A stretch of DNA of 64,000 nt from Tetramitus jugosus (taxonomy: Eukaryota; Heterolobosea; Eutetramitea; Acrasida; Vahlkampfiidae). This document shows, one piece after another, positions 42,701-55,976 of the stretch. How positions within the stretch are numbered: the stretch's first letter is position 1; each line of letters opens with the position of its first letter. The stretch covers positions 355,932 through 419,931 of the forward strand of contig OW569386.1 in assembly GCA_937625935.1 (NCBI GenBank). Direction: 5' to 3'. The notes below the pieces were generated by a model. That model was not told where the DNA came from. It saw nothing but the letters and a program-made list of their open reading frames with translations, and did no database searches. The translations under genes and the position numbers were made by a program.

Positions 42701-45700
42701 GTCAGTATCAAGACCAACGATTTTTGTTTTCATCAGGAGAGAACACTCACTCTCAACTCGGTGATGGTTTCTTTGTTGAGAGAAACATTCCTAAACAGTC
42801 AAGTATCTTGGCCAAAAAATTGTTCCATTTTATGAGTGCAGGTGCTGGATACTCCTTCGCAGTTAATTTTCACTCTGGTGCTTATGCATGGGGTTTGAAC
42901 GATGTTGGCCAATTGGGGGACGGATCAATCACGAATCGATACTTCCCTACACCAGTACTAAAGAATATTGATGTGGTGAGTCTCAAAACCTGCCAATATC
43001 ATTCTCTTGCACTGGATTCCTCTGGAGTCGTTTGGTCATGGGGGTCGAACTCTAATGGTCAGCTAGGAGTTGGAAATTTAGTGAATTCTCTGACTCCTGT
43101 TCAAGTACAGGGATTCACCAATATCACTATCAAGGCCATCGCTTGTGGTTTGTATCACTCAATGGCGCTCTCAACGAGCGGTGCAGTGTACACTTGGGGT
43201 AGAAGCAATGAAGGACAATTAGGGAACGGAAACACTGCCACACCGCTCACAACTCCATTCAGAATAACTCATAATTTCAACATTTTACGGATAACAAGTA
43301 TAGCTGCGGGCAATTATCATTCACTCGCTCTATCAGAGGATGGATCGATATTTGCTTGGGGTGCAAACAGCATGGGAAATCTGGGCGATGGAAAAGTAAT
43401 AGATCGAGTCGTGCCATTCAAACTTACATCCCTCTATGGTTATCCACTACAACAAAAGAGTATTCTTTCTGTTCAGGCATCCAGCGATGCATCATACGTT
43501 TTATTGTCTGACAATACAATTTATTCATGGGGCAAAAATAGTCAAGGCCAACTGGGGCTCGGTTCAGTCGTTCACCAACTGTTTCCGACGGCTGTACCTC
43601 TATCTCTTGATTACTCGATACAAACAATGTCCGCCAGTTATTCAGGTAATTTTATCGTGGTTTTGATGTCAAACGGTACTGCTTATGCATGGGGAGACAA
43701 CAGTAAAGGCCAGCTAGGAGATGGAAGTTTTACGAACAAACAATCACCAACAATTGTCCAAAATTCCATTCCGCAGAGATATATTACGGAGGTATCATCA
43801 GGATCAACACACACTCTTTATTTGTATGCGGGCACAGCATGTTTTGGTATATTATTCGATGATCCAACTGTTTGCTCATGGCATGGAAATTGTACGGCTC
43901 AGGACACATGTGAATGCGAAAAAAGTTATGGTGGAAGAGATTGTAGCGTAGCTCTGTGTTATGGAAAGAATGCCACTGATCCTGATGCATGTTCATCTCA
44001 CGGTCGTTGTATTTCGTTGGACACTTGTGTGTGTCATCAAGGATTTTCAGGAAAGAATTGTGAAGTGTCTGGATATGGTTACCTATTCGCCTCGGGTGAT
44101 GACAGATCCTCGCAACTCGGTAACAGAAACATTGGTATCCAATCGTCAATACTTCAATCCAGGTTGTTCATAGGCAAGGTCTTCAATTTTATTGTCGCTG
44201 CCTATTCATACACATTAGCAAAGGCGTTAGATGGTACAATTTATGCTTTTGGTGACAACAAATACGGACAGTTGGGTGATGGTACTTTTAACAATACACG
44301 AAGTCTTCCTGTTCAAATTTTGACTGGTGAGAATATTGTTGGTATGTGTGGAGGTTATTCACATGCTATGGCCTTGGATGATACAGGTCGTGTGTTTGCT
44401 TGGGGATCCAATATGTTTGGGCAGATTGGAAATAATGGAACCTTGGCTCACAATATCTATCTTCATCCGACAAGGGTGATGTTAGATGTTGAAATTGTCG
44501 CGATTTCATGTGGTATGCACCATTCCTTGGCTCTCAGTTGGAACGGTACAGTGTATACTTGGGGTATCAATACAAATGGAGAGCTAGGAGACAACAGTTT
44601 GATAAACAAAAACATACCCGTTCAAGTGGGTAGTTTGCTTGAAGACAAGCGAATCGTATCGATATCTTCCGGTGCCTCACACTCAATGGCTCTTGGTTCT
44701 GATGGAACTGTTTATACTTGGGGATTGAATAGTCGAGGGCAACTCGGTGATACTACCTTGACGAGTAAAATTATTCCTGTTCAAGTTTCGGGCCTTATTT
44801 ATGGAAAGCCAATCATTTCAATCTCTGCAGGTGAGCACTTTAGTTCTGCTCTTTCATTCGATTACAGAGTCTATACCTGGGGCGCTAACGATGCCGGGCA
44901 ATTGGGTGATCTGACATATGTGGACAGGAAACAACCCGTTCTTGCCTCGGGATTGCCCGATGATGCAGAAGTTGTTTCTATTAGTGCCGGTGGTCGTTAC
45001 ATGATCTCAATGACAGCCAATAGCTCCGTTTTCTCCTGGGGAAATAACATGTTTGGTCAATTGGGCGATGGTCTGTTCAATATTTCAAAAGTTTCTTCTC
45101 CTGTCCAAGCTGTTAATCAGTATGAATACACATATGTAACCTCCATCGAGGCTGGATACACTCACTCCACATACCTCCATAATGGTATAACATGTTTTGG
45201 AAAGTTTGTTGAAGATCCGACAGTGTGCTCAACGAAAGGAAATTGCACAGCTCATGACTATTGTGTGTGCGAGCCATATTACAACGCTTTGGACTGCAGT
45301 ACTTTTTACTGTTTCGGTTTTAATGCCACAGATGAGGGTGTTTGTTCCGGACATGGTTTTTGTGTTGCTGCTGACTCGTGCGTTTGTAAGCCTGGTTTCA
45401 ATGGAATTCGATGTGAAAATAAGATATCCGGATATGTGTTCGGAATTGGAGATAACAGCAATGGTCAATTAGGTGACAGTTATACGATCCCTCAAGTTGA
45501 TCCTACAGAAGTCACCGGGGCTTTGCAGGGAGTGCGCACAGTATTTATTGCAGCTGGTATAGATTTCACACTGGCTGTCACAATTAATGGAGAGATTTAT
45601 GGATGGGGTTTGAACAACTTTGGACAATTGGGCGATGGAACGACATTAACCCGATATAGACCCTCTCTTGTCAATAATCTTACGACTCAAATTACAACAG

Positions 45701-48700
45701 TGTGCGCTGGATCAAAACATTCGGCTGCTGTCGATGTTTATGGTCGTGTGTTTACTTGGGGCGCGAATAGTCGTGGCCAATTGGGCAACGGAAAAGTTTC
45801 CATTGGAGCAACAACAGTTCCTCATCTTGTGCGTGGTATCATTGAAAATCAAACAATTGTATCTGTCGTTTGTGGTGAAGAGTTTACTCTTGTGTTGAAT
45901 AATTTAGGCGAGATTTATGGCTTTGGAGATAATGCTGTTGGTCAGTTGGGCGATGGTTCGAACGCTGTTCAAACGCTTCCAGTGAGAACTGGTATTGGTA
46001 TGATTGATAATATTCCCATGGCCGCTATTTATGCTGGATATAAACATGCGTTGGCTATTGGACCTTTTGGAGTTTTGTATGCCTGGGGCGATAATTCCGC
46101 TGCACAATTGGGAGATGGAACTACATTTGGAAAGTATTCACCCATTCCGATCCTAACTGGTCCTCTAAGAGGCAAAATTATCATATCAGCAGCTGGCTCA
46201 AAGGAAAATTCCTATGTAGCTACAATTGATGGTTCCTTATTCTCATGGGGAGGGAACTTTTTTGGTGAGATAGGAGATAACTCTAGTAATATTCAGTACA
46301 AGGCCACTCCAACCAATATTCAAACAGGAACAAAGTCGATACGAGATTTGTTCGGGGGACAATCCAACGCTTTTGCACTCTCTGTGAATGGAACGGCCTA
46401 TTCTTGGGGTATCAACAGCTATGGACAGCTCGGCTCCAGAACAAAAGTGCAACAAAATTCACCTGCAACAGTCGTCAACCACTACACGGATCGTGTTATC
46501 TCTCTGATTGCCGCAGGAAATTTGCACACTACATTCTTGTACAACGCAACAGCATGTTTTGGGTTTTTGGCAGATGATGACAATGTTTGTTCGTCGAGAG
46601 GAGTTTGTGTGGACAATGATCGTTGTGAATGTTTTCAAGGATTCCAATCTTATGATTGCAGTGTTGTCGTTTGTAACGGTAGAAACAGTACTGATCCTAT
46701 GATATGTTCCGGTAACGGAATCTGCATTCCAAATGACACATGCATATGTCAGGATATGTGGACAGGTATTGATTGCGAGACGGTACCTTTCGGATATCTC
46801 TTTGCTGCGGGACGAGATCAAGATGGTCAATTAGGAGATGGACGAAGAGCTGATAGTAGACAAATGGTCAAATCGAGAACCATCAGTATTGATAGGAAAC
46901 CATTTAGATACATTTCAGGAGGCCTTTCGTTCTCCATTGGTATTCTGAATGATGAAGAGATTCGTTCATTTGGTTCAAATGACCAAGGACAGCTGGGTGA
47001 CGGAACCACTAGCACAGCCATCAATCCAGTATTGTTGCAACTTCCATCAAAACAAAGTCTAAAAACGATTGGTATTGGCAGCAACTTTGTCATTGCCGTA
47101 GACACCAACAATACGATTTATGGTTGGGGATCGAACGCAAACGGGCAACTAGCCCTTGGATTTGCGGGAGAATTTAGAAGTACACCTCATGTTATACCAG
47201 CTCTTCAAGGTTTTCATTTTGTCCATATTTCCTGTTCTATCAATCATTGTTTGGGATCTACATCCGATGGTCAAACCATCTCCTGGGGTTCTAACAATTT
47301 TGGTCAATTGGGGGACGGTACACTCAGTTCAACAAAAACCAGCTATCTACCATACAGGGTATTAAGCATCTTGGCAATCAAAAAATCTGCAATGGTATTT
47401 GCTGGCTATTATCACTCGATGGCTCTATCCATTGACGGTATTGTCTATTCATGGGGTGATAATACGCGAGGACAACTGGGAAACAATGTGACATCAACAA
47501 CACCTAGACTCTTACCATCTATCGTTCTTGGTTTGTCCAATGAGTTGGTAATCTATGTGACTGGTGGAGAGTATTTCTCTTGTGCCTTGTGCAAGAGCGG
47601 AAGAGTGTATTGCTGGGGTAATAATGCTGATGGGCAATTGGGTGATGGAACAACCAACACCAGAACTCTTCCTACGCTTGTATCCTCTCTCTATTCCGAA
47701 AATATTACACTTATTCGAGCTGGTAGATCTTTTGTATTGGCTCAAACAAGTTCTGGATTAGTGTATTCCTGGGGTTCGAATAGCAATGGCCAATTAGCAT
47801 TGGGAAGTTCAAGTAACAGAATATTAACTCCAATGATAGTCGGAAACTACTCCAATCGGTATAGTGAGTTCATTGGTACTGGTGCTTTCCATTCAATGAT
47901 TATATTCAATGGCACTACGTGCTTCAATGTGCTCCAAGATGATTCAGATGTTTGTTCGGGTAATGGTACTTGTCTGGACTGGGACACGTGTTTCTGTAAA
48001 CCAGGATTTTCAGGTGTCAACTGTGAGTTCACATCTTGCTCCGGTATCAATTCAACGAGTCCAACAGTCTGTTCCGGACATGGAGAGTGCAAATACCTCA
48101 ACACATGTATGTGTTGGGAGGGGCAATATGTGGGAAATGAGTGCCAGTATGAAGCCTGCTTCGGAAAGGGCTCAAATGACCCTCAAGTTTGTAGTGGTTT
48201 CGGAAAGTGTTTATCTCCAAACAATTGCACATGTGATCCAGGATACGTTGGTCACAATTGTCAGTACGTTGTTTGTCATGGAAGAAACACATCAGATAGC
48301 AAAGTTTGTTCTGGAAATGGTTTGTGCTACACGCCTGATAATTGTTTATGCTACAACAATCCTGCACCAGGATATACTGGAGGTAATTGTTCAGCAGCTC
48401 GATGTTACAGTCGTTTTGTGGATAGATTGACAGGAGTTGAATCCATTATTCAATATCCTGAGTCCACCTTGTCGTTGGATGTAGATCTCAGCCTTGTTTG
48501 TTCTCGTAACGGATATTGCAACACGCCGAACAAGTGCACATGTAAAACAGGTTACACGGACCAGTACTGCTCCACACCAATCTGTTTCAATATAACGGCC
48601 ACCAATGCTACTGCATGCAACTATGGAAAGAATGGAACTTGTGTTGCTTACGACAATTGTACATGTTTGACGCGATTTGATTCTGATGGGTGGTGTGTTC

Positions 48701-51700
48701 CTCTGAAATGTTTTGGAAAAAATTCGACAACAGATCCTCCAGCATGCAACAACCATCTTTCTCGTGGTAATTGTTTGAATGTAGATTTATGTGCATGTCA
48801 AAAAGGATATGGAGGTTTGGAATGCGAGCAAGCTATTTGTAATAACATTCTGGAGTACAATACATCACATGTCTGCAATGGAAGAGGAACTTGTGATCAA
48901 CCAGATATCTGTACTTGTCACTTGGGATACAATGGAACAGATTGCCAGTACGTGAATTGTTATGGTAAATTAGATGTTGAGAGTGCCGTTTGTTCTGGCA
49001 ATGGAGAGTGCATAGGACCTGATTCCTGCGAATGTCATGAAGGTTATGCGGGTAGCAAGTGTGAGTTATTCATATGTTATGATAAATTGTCTAACGTCTC
49101 GGATGTTTGTAGTGGTTTTGGTAAGTGTGTTGCACCGGACACATGCGAGTGCAAGTATGGTTATTCTGGTTTAGAGTGCTTCTATCCAAGTTGCTTCGAA
49201 GTTAATTCGACCGAAACTTCTGTATGTACTTCTCAAGGTGTGTGTTACAAGCCAGATAAATGCAATTGTACAACTGGATATGTAAGCAGAGATTGTAGTG
49301 TTCCAACATGTTTTGGCATATGGGGCACGAATAAGACTGCATGTTCGAATAATGGATTCTGTGTTCTTCCAGACGTTTGTGAGTGTGTTCCTAACAGAGT
49401 CGGTCAAGAATGTGAACTTAACGTTTGTTTCGGTAAGAATCAAACTGATGAATTCGTGTGTAGTGGTAACGGAAGATGTGTCAATCCAAATCAATGTAAA
49501 TGTTCGTCTGAATATACGGGTGCCGATTGTAGTGTGCCAATTTGTCACGGAATAGCAGCGTCTGACAACAGAGTTTGCTCTCGAAATGGAATTTGTGAGA
49601 AGCCAGATCATTGTGTTTGTTCAGAGGGAAGGATAGGACAAAGATGTGAATTGAATTTATGTTATTCATATAACGAAACTGATGTGGCAAATGTTTGCTC
49701 AGGCAATGGTAATTGCTATGCATATGATAAGTGTAATTGCTCAGATGGATGGGCGTCCAAGGATTGTTCAGTTCCCATTTGTTCAGGAGTATTAGCAACT
49801 GATAGGAGTGTATGTTCTTTCAATGGTCGTTGCGTACATCCTGATACTTGTAATTGCACAGACAAGAGAACAGGTTTAAATTGTGAGCAAAGTGTATGTT
49901 TCGGATTTAATCAGAATGACAAATCTGTTTGTAGTTCCAATGGAAAATGTGTCTCGCCTGATACTTGCAATTGTAACTCAGGAAGAACTGGAATTCAATG
50001 TGAATTCAATGTCTGTTATGGATTGAACGAGACAGATTTGAATGTATGCAGTGGAAATGGTCAGTGCATATCCCCTAATCGATGTAACTGCAAAACAGAG
50101 CATCATGGATGGGATTGCAGTAATCCTGTTTGTTTTGGTACACCATCAGTAAATGCGAGTGTGTGTTCCAGAAGTGGTCAGTGTGTGTTGCCAGATACTT
50201 GTGTTTGTAGTGCAGGTAGAACGGGTCTAAATTGTGAACTGAATATCTGTTCTGGACGAAATGAAACAGACGTGTCAGTGTGTAGTGGGCATGGTCGTTG
50301 TGTGAGTCCAAATATTTGCCATTGTACTGATGGATATACAGGAAATGATTGCCAGTACCCAGTTTGTTTTGGAAAACTGTCAACGGACTCAGGTGTGTGT
50401 TCAAAGAGTGGTGTGTGTACCTCTCCTGACAATTGTGTTTGTCATAATGGCCGAACTGGAATATCTTGTCAGTTGAACATATGTTTCCAAGTGAACGAAA
50501 CCAACGAATTTGTCTGCAACGGCAATGGTGTGTGCAATGCTCCTGATCATTGCCTTTGTAACAGCAATTTCACGGGATTTAATTGTAGTGTAAGGGTGTG
50601 TCAGACTGGTTATGCTGGCCAGAATTGTGAGATTATTATCTGTGCAGGGAAACTCTCCAATGATTCCACGGTGTGCAACGGACATGGTAGTTGCATCAGT
50701 CCTGATATGTGTCAGTGCACAGATATGTACACAGGTAGTAATTGTGAAGCCATTCAGGATCAATGTTCTGGAAACTTCTTACTCGTTAGCATTTTGGATG
50801 GCAAGGGAAATCAAAATATTTCATTGGTTGATTTCGCGTGTGGTCGGGTCGCCTACACCTTTTCTGTGCCTGTTTCCTCACAGATCATATACCATCCATC
50901 CTTAAAGAAGTATATTCTGTTCCGTAGTGGAGCATTGTATACGATTGATTCTGCTGGAAAGAGCCCGCCACTATTCTTGAGGTCTCTGTCCGCTAATGTC
51001 GAATCGAGTGCGATTTATACCAATGATGCAGATTTTATCAGCATTGTATCATACGAGGAGCACATTAAGATCTATCAAGTCAGCCTTTCTAAACCATCAG
51101 AAGACAAAACATACACGGATAGAAACTTTTTATCTATACCTACATATAGAGACAGCAGATTCATCACTCGTGATTCTCTTGGAAACTACTTTGTTTTCGG
51201 TCAAAACACGGCGGAAGAAATATGTATTGTTCAGATATATCCAAATGGTATTTTCTCTGTAATTGCTCGACTGCCAGAAATGGGAAATAGTGTTCATGCT
51301 CTCTCTTACATTGGAAGGCGTTTGTACGTCGCAACAAAATCTCGATTCTACTTCCTATTGTCAAGTGGATCATTAGCTCCCGAAATGGACTTATTGAATG
51401 GGTTTATCACAAAGAACAAGGTCGAGACTAATTTGAATATTTACTTTAATGATCCTAAGTCAGAGTATGTGATGTGGTCTCGCCGAGACAGATCTCTCTC
51501 GAACTCATATATGATGTATCCTCCGTCTCTTAAAGGAAAATCCTTCAAGATAATCGGTGACTTTAAACCCCAGTTAACAAGTATTGATCCACCATACTTA
51601 TCCACAAGCAAAAACCAACCCGTATCTCTTAACGGTCAATTCCTCCAAATAGGAGATTTCTCAACTGTCACTCTGTACAGTACAAGTTCCAAATTCCAAG

Positions 51701-53391
51701 TTGATGTGAAATTGCTTGACTGTGATATGTTTGATCTTCAGGGTGATGTTTGCTTTAATCCAGAATTCGATTGGGATCAAGGTGCCGGTGAGATTGAGCT
51801 CAATGTTCAAATCAACGTTCTTGGCTCTGCTTTTACAACATCAGTCGGAAGTACGAGTGAAGAAGCAGGTATAATAGGCGGATCTGGGTTCACATTTACA
51901 AAGTACACACCGACTGTTTCGAGAATATACCCCACTTCTGCCACTCTAGGTGATACTGTCAAAGTGTATGCCCCTTTTTTCAACGTAGGTGGCAATGTAA
52001 GCTGTGTATTCCGGTATAATGACACATCAGGAAACGAGTTAATGATTGTTTCGGATCCTATTATCGTGAGTCGAAAAACTATTGATTGCTTGGTGCCTGC
52101 TTTCCAAAATATTCTTCCTGATGACGTAGTTACAATCACGGCTCAAATGGAGGGTGATGAATACCACCGGAAGTATACTCCCGCGTTCTTCCATTTTACC
52201 AATACTGATAAGCACTTACTATACGATTCATTTGATGAAGAAACCACATTTATGGATCATTTCACGATATCTGACAATTCTTACACGCAATGGATTTCTT
52301 ATCAGCAAGAATCGAGCAGATCTTTTATCCAATATTTCTCTACCCTTACTTCAGAATCACCAAGAAGCAGCTTTGTTGCCAAGAATGTATTATTGTCTCG
52401 GACTGATCTTCACGTTAGCGTTGGGTTTATGTTGTTGGAAGGTATTGGAAATCTACTAGAATTGTGGCTCTCTTCCCCTACAGGCGCGTTCGTTTATGGA
52501 GCGGTAGTAAGAACTAACATCGGTTCCAAACTTCAATTGGTGTACAAGGTGGGAGGAATACAAGGACGCCATGAACAAGATTGCAGCATTTTCGATAATC
52601 AACCATACATGTTAGCACTCAAACTAGTTCGACCTGAAATAGAGAGAATGAATGATAATCTGGATGCTTTTGTTGAAATGTTGAAACAAAATGGTACAAA
52701 GAATGCTCCTGACGAACCTTGGCGCATCGATGTTATTCTCAAAAAACAACGACATATTCAATGTACCCTTTCGATAACACCTAGTGTCTCAGCTGTAGTA
52801 TTTAATGAGAGTATCATTAACAGTTCTATCAAAGTCGGACAGAGTTTGTTAGATACCAGTGTGAGGAGCATTGGTCAACGTACTGAGACTCTTAATGTGC
52901 TGTTGGACAGAGTATGGGTCGGTTGTCAGTTCGAACAGTACTGTAACAACACTATTATTCCCAAGACATGGACGCAACCAGAGAACATTGTTTCCTATGG
53001 GAAGAGTGTTGTCGTGGCTCTCTCTTCGGGCTTGGGTACTTTGTTTTTCCTGATGTTGCTTGCAGTTGTGGTACCAATCATCATTTTCTTCGTTTGGAGA
53101 TATCTCAGGAATCTGAAGAAGCGTAAAGAAACGGCAAAGTTGGATGCCTGGAAGTTTGAGTTTGTGTTAGACAAGTCTGTATCGTCGTTGGATGATACTT
53201 CTTTCTCTAGTGTTGCTCGAAAGATGTACAAGGTTGAAAATGGTGACGAGAATAAGTTGAATAATTATCTCAAAAAGAAAGCACTAAGGCACTATCAACC
53301 AAATATCATGGATTATGAAATGAGTGATGTTATTACTTCATCTTCTGGAACAAAAAGCGACCAGAGAAGTGATATACCTTTTGTGAAGTAA
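36721..53391 (+). CDS. Giant RCC1-propeller/EGF-repeat transmembrane protein (about 5,527 aa)
   Basis: Exon 1 (36721-36793) encodes a signal peptide (FNFLLLAVCTLLLLFSL). After an 87-bp GTTTGT...GATAG intron, exon 2 (36881-53391) is one 16.5-kb open frame. Order: one EGF module; eight blocks of RCC1 blades (W-G-x-N-x-x-G-Q-L-G-D-G pattern, each block about 1.13-1.24 kb, matching a seven-bladed propeller) separated by EGF doublets, residues about 25-3700; about 23 further EGF-like modules, about 3704-4650; a beta-rich stretch, possibly propeller-like (4650-4915); two IPT/TIG-like domains (from about 4920 and 5030); a lectin-like region (5130-5380); a membrane helix near 5401-5430; and a cytoplasmic tail of about 97 residues. 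Numerous N-x-S/T sequons fit a glycosylated surface. It is probably an adhesion or phagocytic receptor; this is inference from architecture. Confidence 0.9.
37015..47917 (+). repeat. Higher-order repeat: eight RCC1 propellers with EGF doublets
   Basis: The unit is one RCC1 block plus one EGF doublet. Doublets start near 38170, 39562, 41013, 42480, 43840 and 45190, then 46555; the ninth position, 47918, opens the long EGF array. Spacings are 1,392, 1,451, 1,467, 1,360, 1,350, 1,365 and 1,363 bp. The two long units (blocks three and four) carry extra insertions within blades (for example WTTEVQCNYGVLG and YPQYCPNTGLTCGC). Confidence 0.85.
47918..50757 (+). repeat. Tandem EGF-like array (about 23 modules)
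   Basis: Each module is about 37 residues of the form C-x(8-11)-VCSGNGxC-x5-C-x-C-x5-G-x3-C. From about module 12 on, modules alternate between ends like CELNxC and ends like DCSVPxC. Near 50598-50630 one module is reduced to its last third (VCQTGYAGQNCE). Confidence 0.85.
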
Positions 53392-54093
53392 TGGACCACA
53401 AATCTGATCTTGTCCAAGTACTTAAGGTTCCAACAACCAATCCCACATAAAACAATCCATTTTTCAAAAATTCTGATGTTGTTGGGTATCCTTGTACACC
53501 TCCTTTTGTTTCTTCCAGTAAAGATGAATCGAAGGAACAATAAGATGGGTCAAAACTCAACGAAGAATAGCTGGTCCTCCCATCCCTGACTCACATTATC
53601 AATGATTATTTCAGAAGAGCCAAGCTAGCAAGGGTTTTGTCAGTCAAGGCTATTGTTAGTTAGTTCGCGAGAAAGGTACGGTCCACCATTTTGATAAGAA
53701 AGTAGGAGGTGAACACAGAGAAGTGGTGATAATGAAGTACAGATTTGAATCTTCACTCCTGACAAGTCATTTGATCAGCTGGAGAATGGTTGTGACAATG
53801 AAGTCTCTATTACTATTGTTGCTTATATAACACATATTGTCGGCCTGGATACAATTTACACATATTTGATGAGTCATGAGAGCCTTGAGTGATTAATTTC
53901 AAGGTCGCCACACTATGATCACCTCGGTTGACATTAGTTCCCGCTAGTGTTGGTAGACAAGGAAATGTGCCCCCATTCTCATTAAACAACTGAACCACGC
54001 CACCACCATTGAGCCTGCGAGAGTTGGGGAGCCCCATTCAAACTTGCACGGCAATAATTGGGGTCACTTAGCGACATTTATTGACATCAATAA
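53392..54093. other. Intergenic region between convergent genes
   Basis: 702 bp. A minus-strand ORF at 53813-54037 (74 codons, ATG start, two Cys) reads like part of a secreted protein but has no signal peptide and no family; it could be a gene fragment. Nothing else is visible. Confidence 0.3.
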
Positions 54094-55876
54094 TTAGTTA
54101 AAGTTGACCAAGTTGTAAACTCTCTCCAAACCAGGATTAACTCTTGACACATGGTTTCTTGGAGACCTGGTAGATACAGATATAATAGCTGGTCTGTTTT
54201 GTGCTTCGTGAACAATTTTGTAATACGTTTCATCATTACTTGAAACCGCATTGGCAATTGTTCCATTCAGCATTTGACAGAAAGGTTTGTCAATCGAGTA
54301 TACTACTTCTTGTGCGCCAGTTTCGCCAGAAATCTTGACCAGACTCCATTGGGAAGTCCTAGTAATTGGTAGAGCGGGAGCATGTCCAGGACTCAATGCA
54401 AGCAATTCGTGATTCTTGACATCATAGAACACCTCACTCCATGCATAGTCCTTGGTCGAGTTAATTTGAACGTGACGATAAGACTGAGGATCATTCAGAT
54501 TGACGCTATAGAATCTTTGTGGCATATCAACTCCTTCATGCTCATGTCTAGTCAACATGATCATTCTATGTTGGTCTGGATCATATGCGCTATACAAAAA
54601 GTCGACATAGGAGTTAATATCGTCCTTAGGAATGGAGACAATAGGTTTAGGATCAACTTCTCCATTTGTTTGAATTTTCACCAAACGCCATGTATTGGTA
54701 CTAAAATCGAAACTCCATGCATAGAGAGCATTCTCTGAATCCACATAGGTCAAACTACTCACAGCAATCTTGTTATCCAATTTGAAACTGTTGACAACAC
54801 CTGGTTTAGATCTCTCAATCATTATAAGCAAATCTGGATGAGCGTCTGGGTACTGGAAGTCAGTGTCAGAGTATGCCAAATAGTAAACTCTTTGATTTCT
54901 TGTATCAACAGCTGTTACACCATTTGAAATTCTCATCTTGTTCAATGGACGTGTCAATGAAATGAACCGACCATCGCTGATTGTATACTTGGACAAGTCA
55001 GTATGAAGAGCAATGTTGGCTGTTTCTGGATCAACAGTTACTGCTTGGAGCTGTCCATCAGTAGACTCATAGAGTCCAAACAAGTTTGAGTTTGAATTAG
55101 CCTTGTTGTTTCTTATCTCTAATACATCTCTTGGAACAGTTTTCTTTCTTGATGCTTGTTCTACAAGAGGTCTCTCTCCCAATGATTTGACAATTCTAAC
55201 ATCAGAGCATTGATGAAAAGCAGCAGGTTCCTCAGGCTTGTGAGACACATACCGAACTTGAATTACACAGTGATCACATTGAGCAAAGTCTCTTGGAATA
55301 GTCACATCAAGTGTGTAATTGGTTTGAGCCCATTGACGAGCAGGGTAATAGTCTGTTACGAAGGCCATTGGAGTAAAGCTAAGTAAAAACAAATAAAATC
55401 ACCATGAGTTGACTAAGATTAAATGTTCCTAAAGTAGTAGTAGAAGACAACAACATACTCTGATTGTTGAGTTGGGTCAGTGTTTCTAGAGATGGAAACA
55501 GACAAGTATCCAGTATTACCAATCGAATAATGATTCAAGTTTTGTTGGAAAGAGATTTTAAATGGCTTGGAAGAATCAATCTCAGTTGCTACGTGACCAT
55601 CAAAATTGATGCCACCACACTATACAAACAACAACAATTTAAGTTCAACCAAACACCACACTTTTCACACACAAATAGGCCTATAAATTATCACAAAACA
55701 ACCACACATACTGGCACTTTTGGTCTAAAACATTCGTTTTGTGCAATGTCACCGTTGAAAAAAGCTCCTCTTTGTCTTGGAGCGTACACGCACAGATGAG
55801 CATTGACATGGGTTGTCAGAGCGAATATGGTCGCGAACAGAGCCACAACGATCAGAGAAGAAGAAACAAATGACAT
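54094..55876 (-). CDS. Secreted LPMO-like (copper monooxygenase/chitin-binding type 4-like) protein, three exons
   Basis: Exons 55876-55712, 55619-55459 and 55378-54094 (introns 92 and 80 bp, GTATGT donors), 536 residues. A signal peptide ends in HVNA, and the mature protein would begin with His (HLCVYAPRQRGAFF). That is the N-terminal His of the copper brace in lytic polysaccharide monooxygenases. A second His lies in FQQNLNHYSIGNTGYL, in the place of the family's T-x-NHxG. The segment CDHCVIQVRYVSHKPEEP and FHQCSDVRIV match the closing C-x2-C...QCADI motif of AA10/AA15-like folds. The C-terminal 340 residues look like a beta-propeller of unknown ligand. If active it would oxidise chitin, cellulose or a similar glycan. 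The identification rests on motifs only. Confidence 0.55.
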
Positions 55877-55976
55877 GTTTTTTGTTAGTTTATTTAGTTT
55901 TGTTGAGTTCTGTTCAGAGAAATCATTCCCGGAGTTTGAGGAGTTGACAGCAAATTGAAGCCAATCTCCGTTAGCC

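Noticed and set aside
37015-47917. Array considered as a CRISPR-like or non-coding tandem repeat
   Set aside because: The repeats keep one open frame with RCC1 and EGF residues conserved, so the periodicity is protein-domain repetition.
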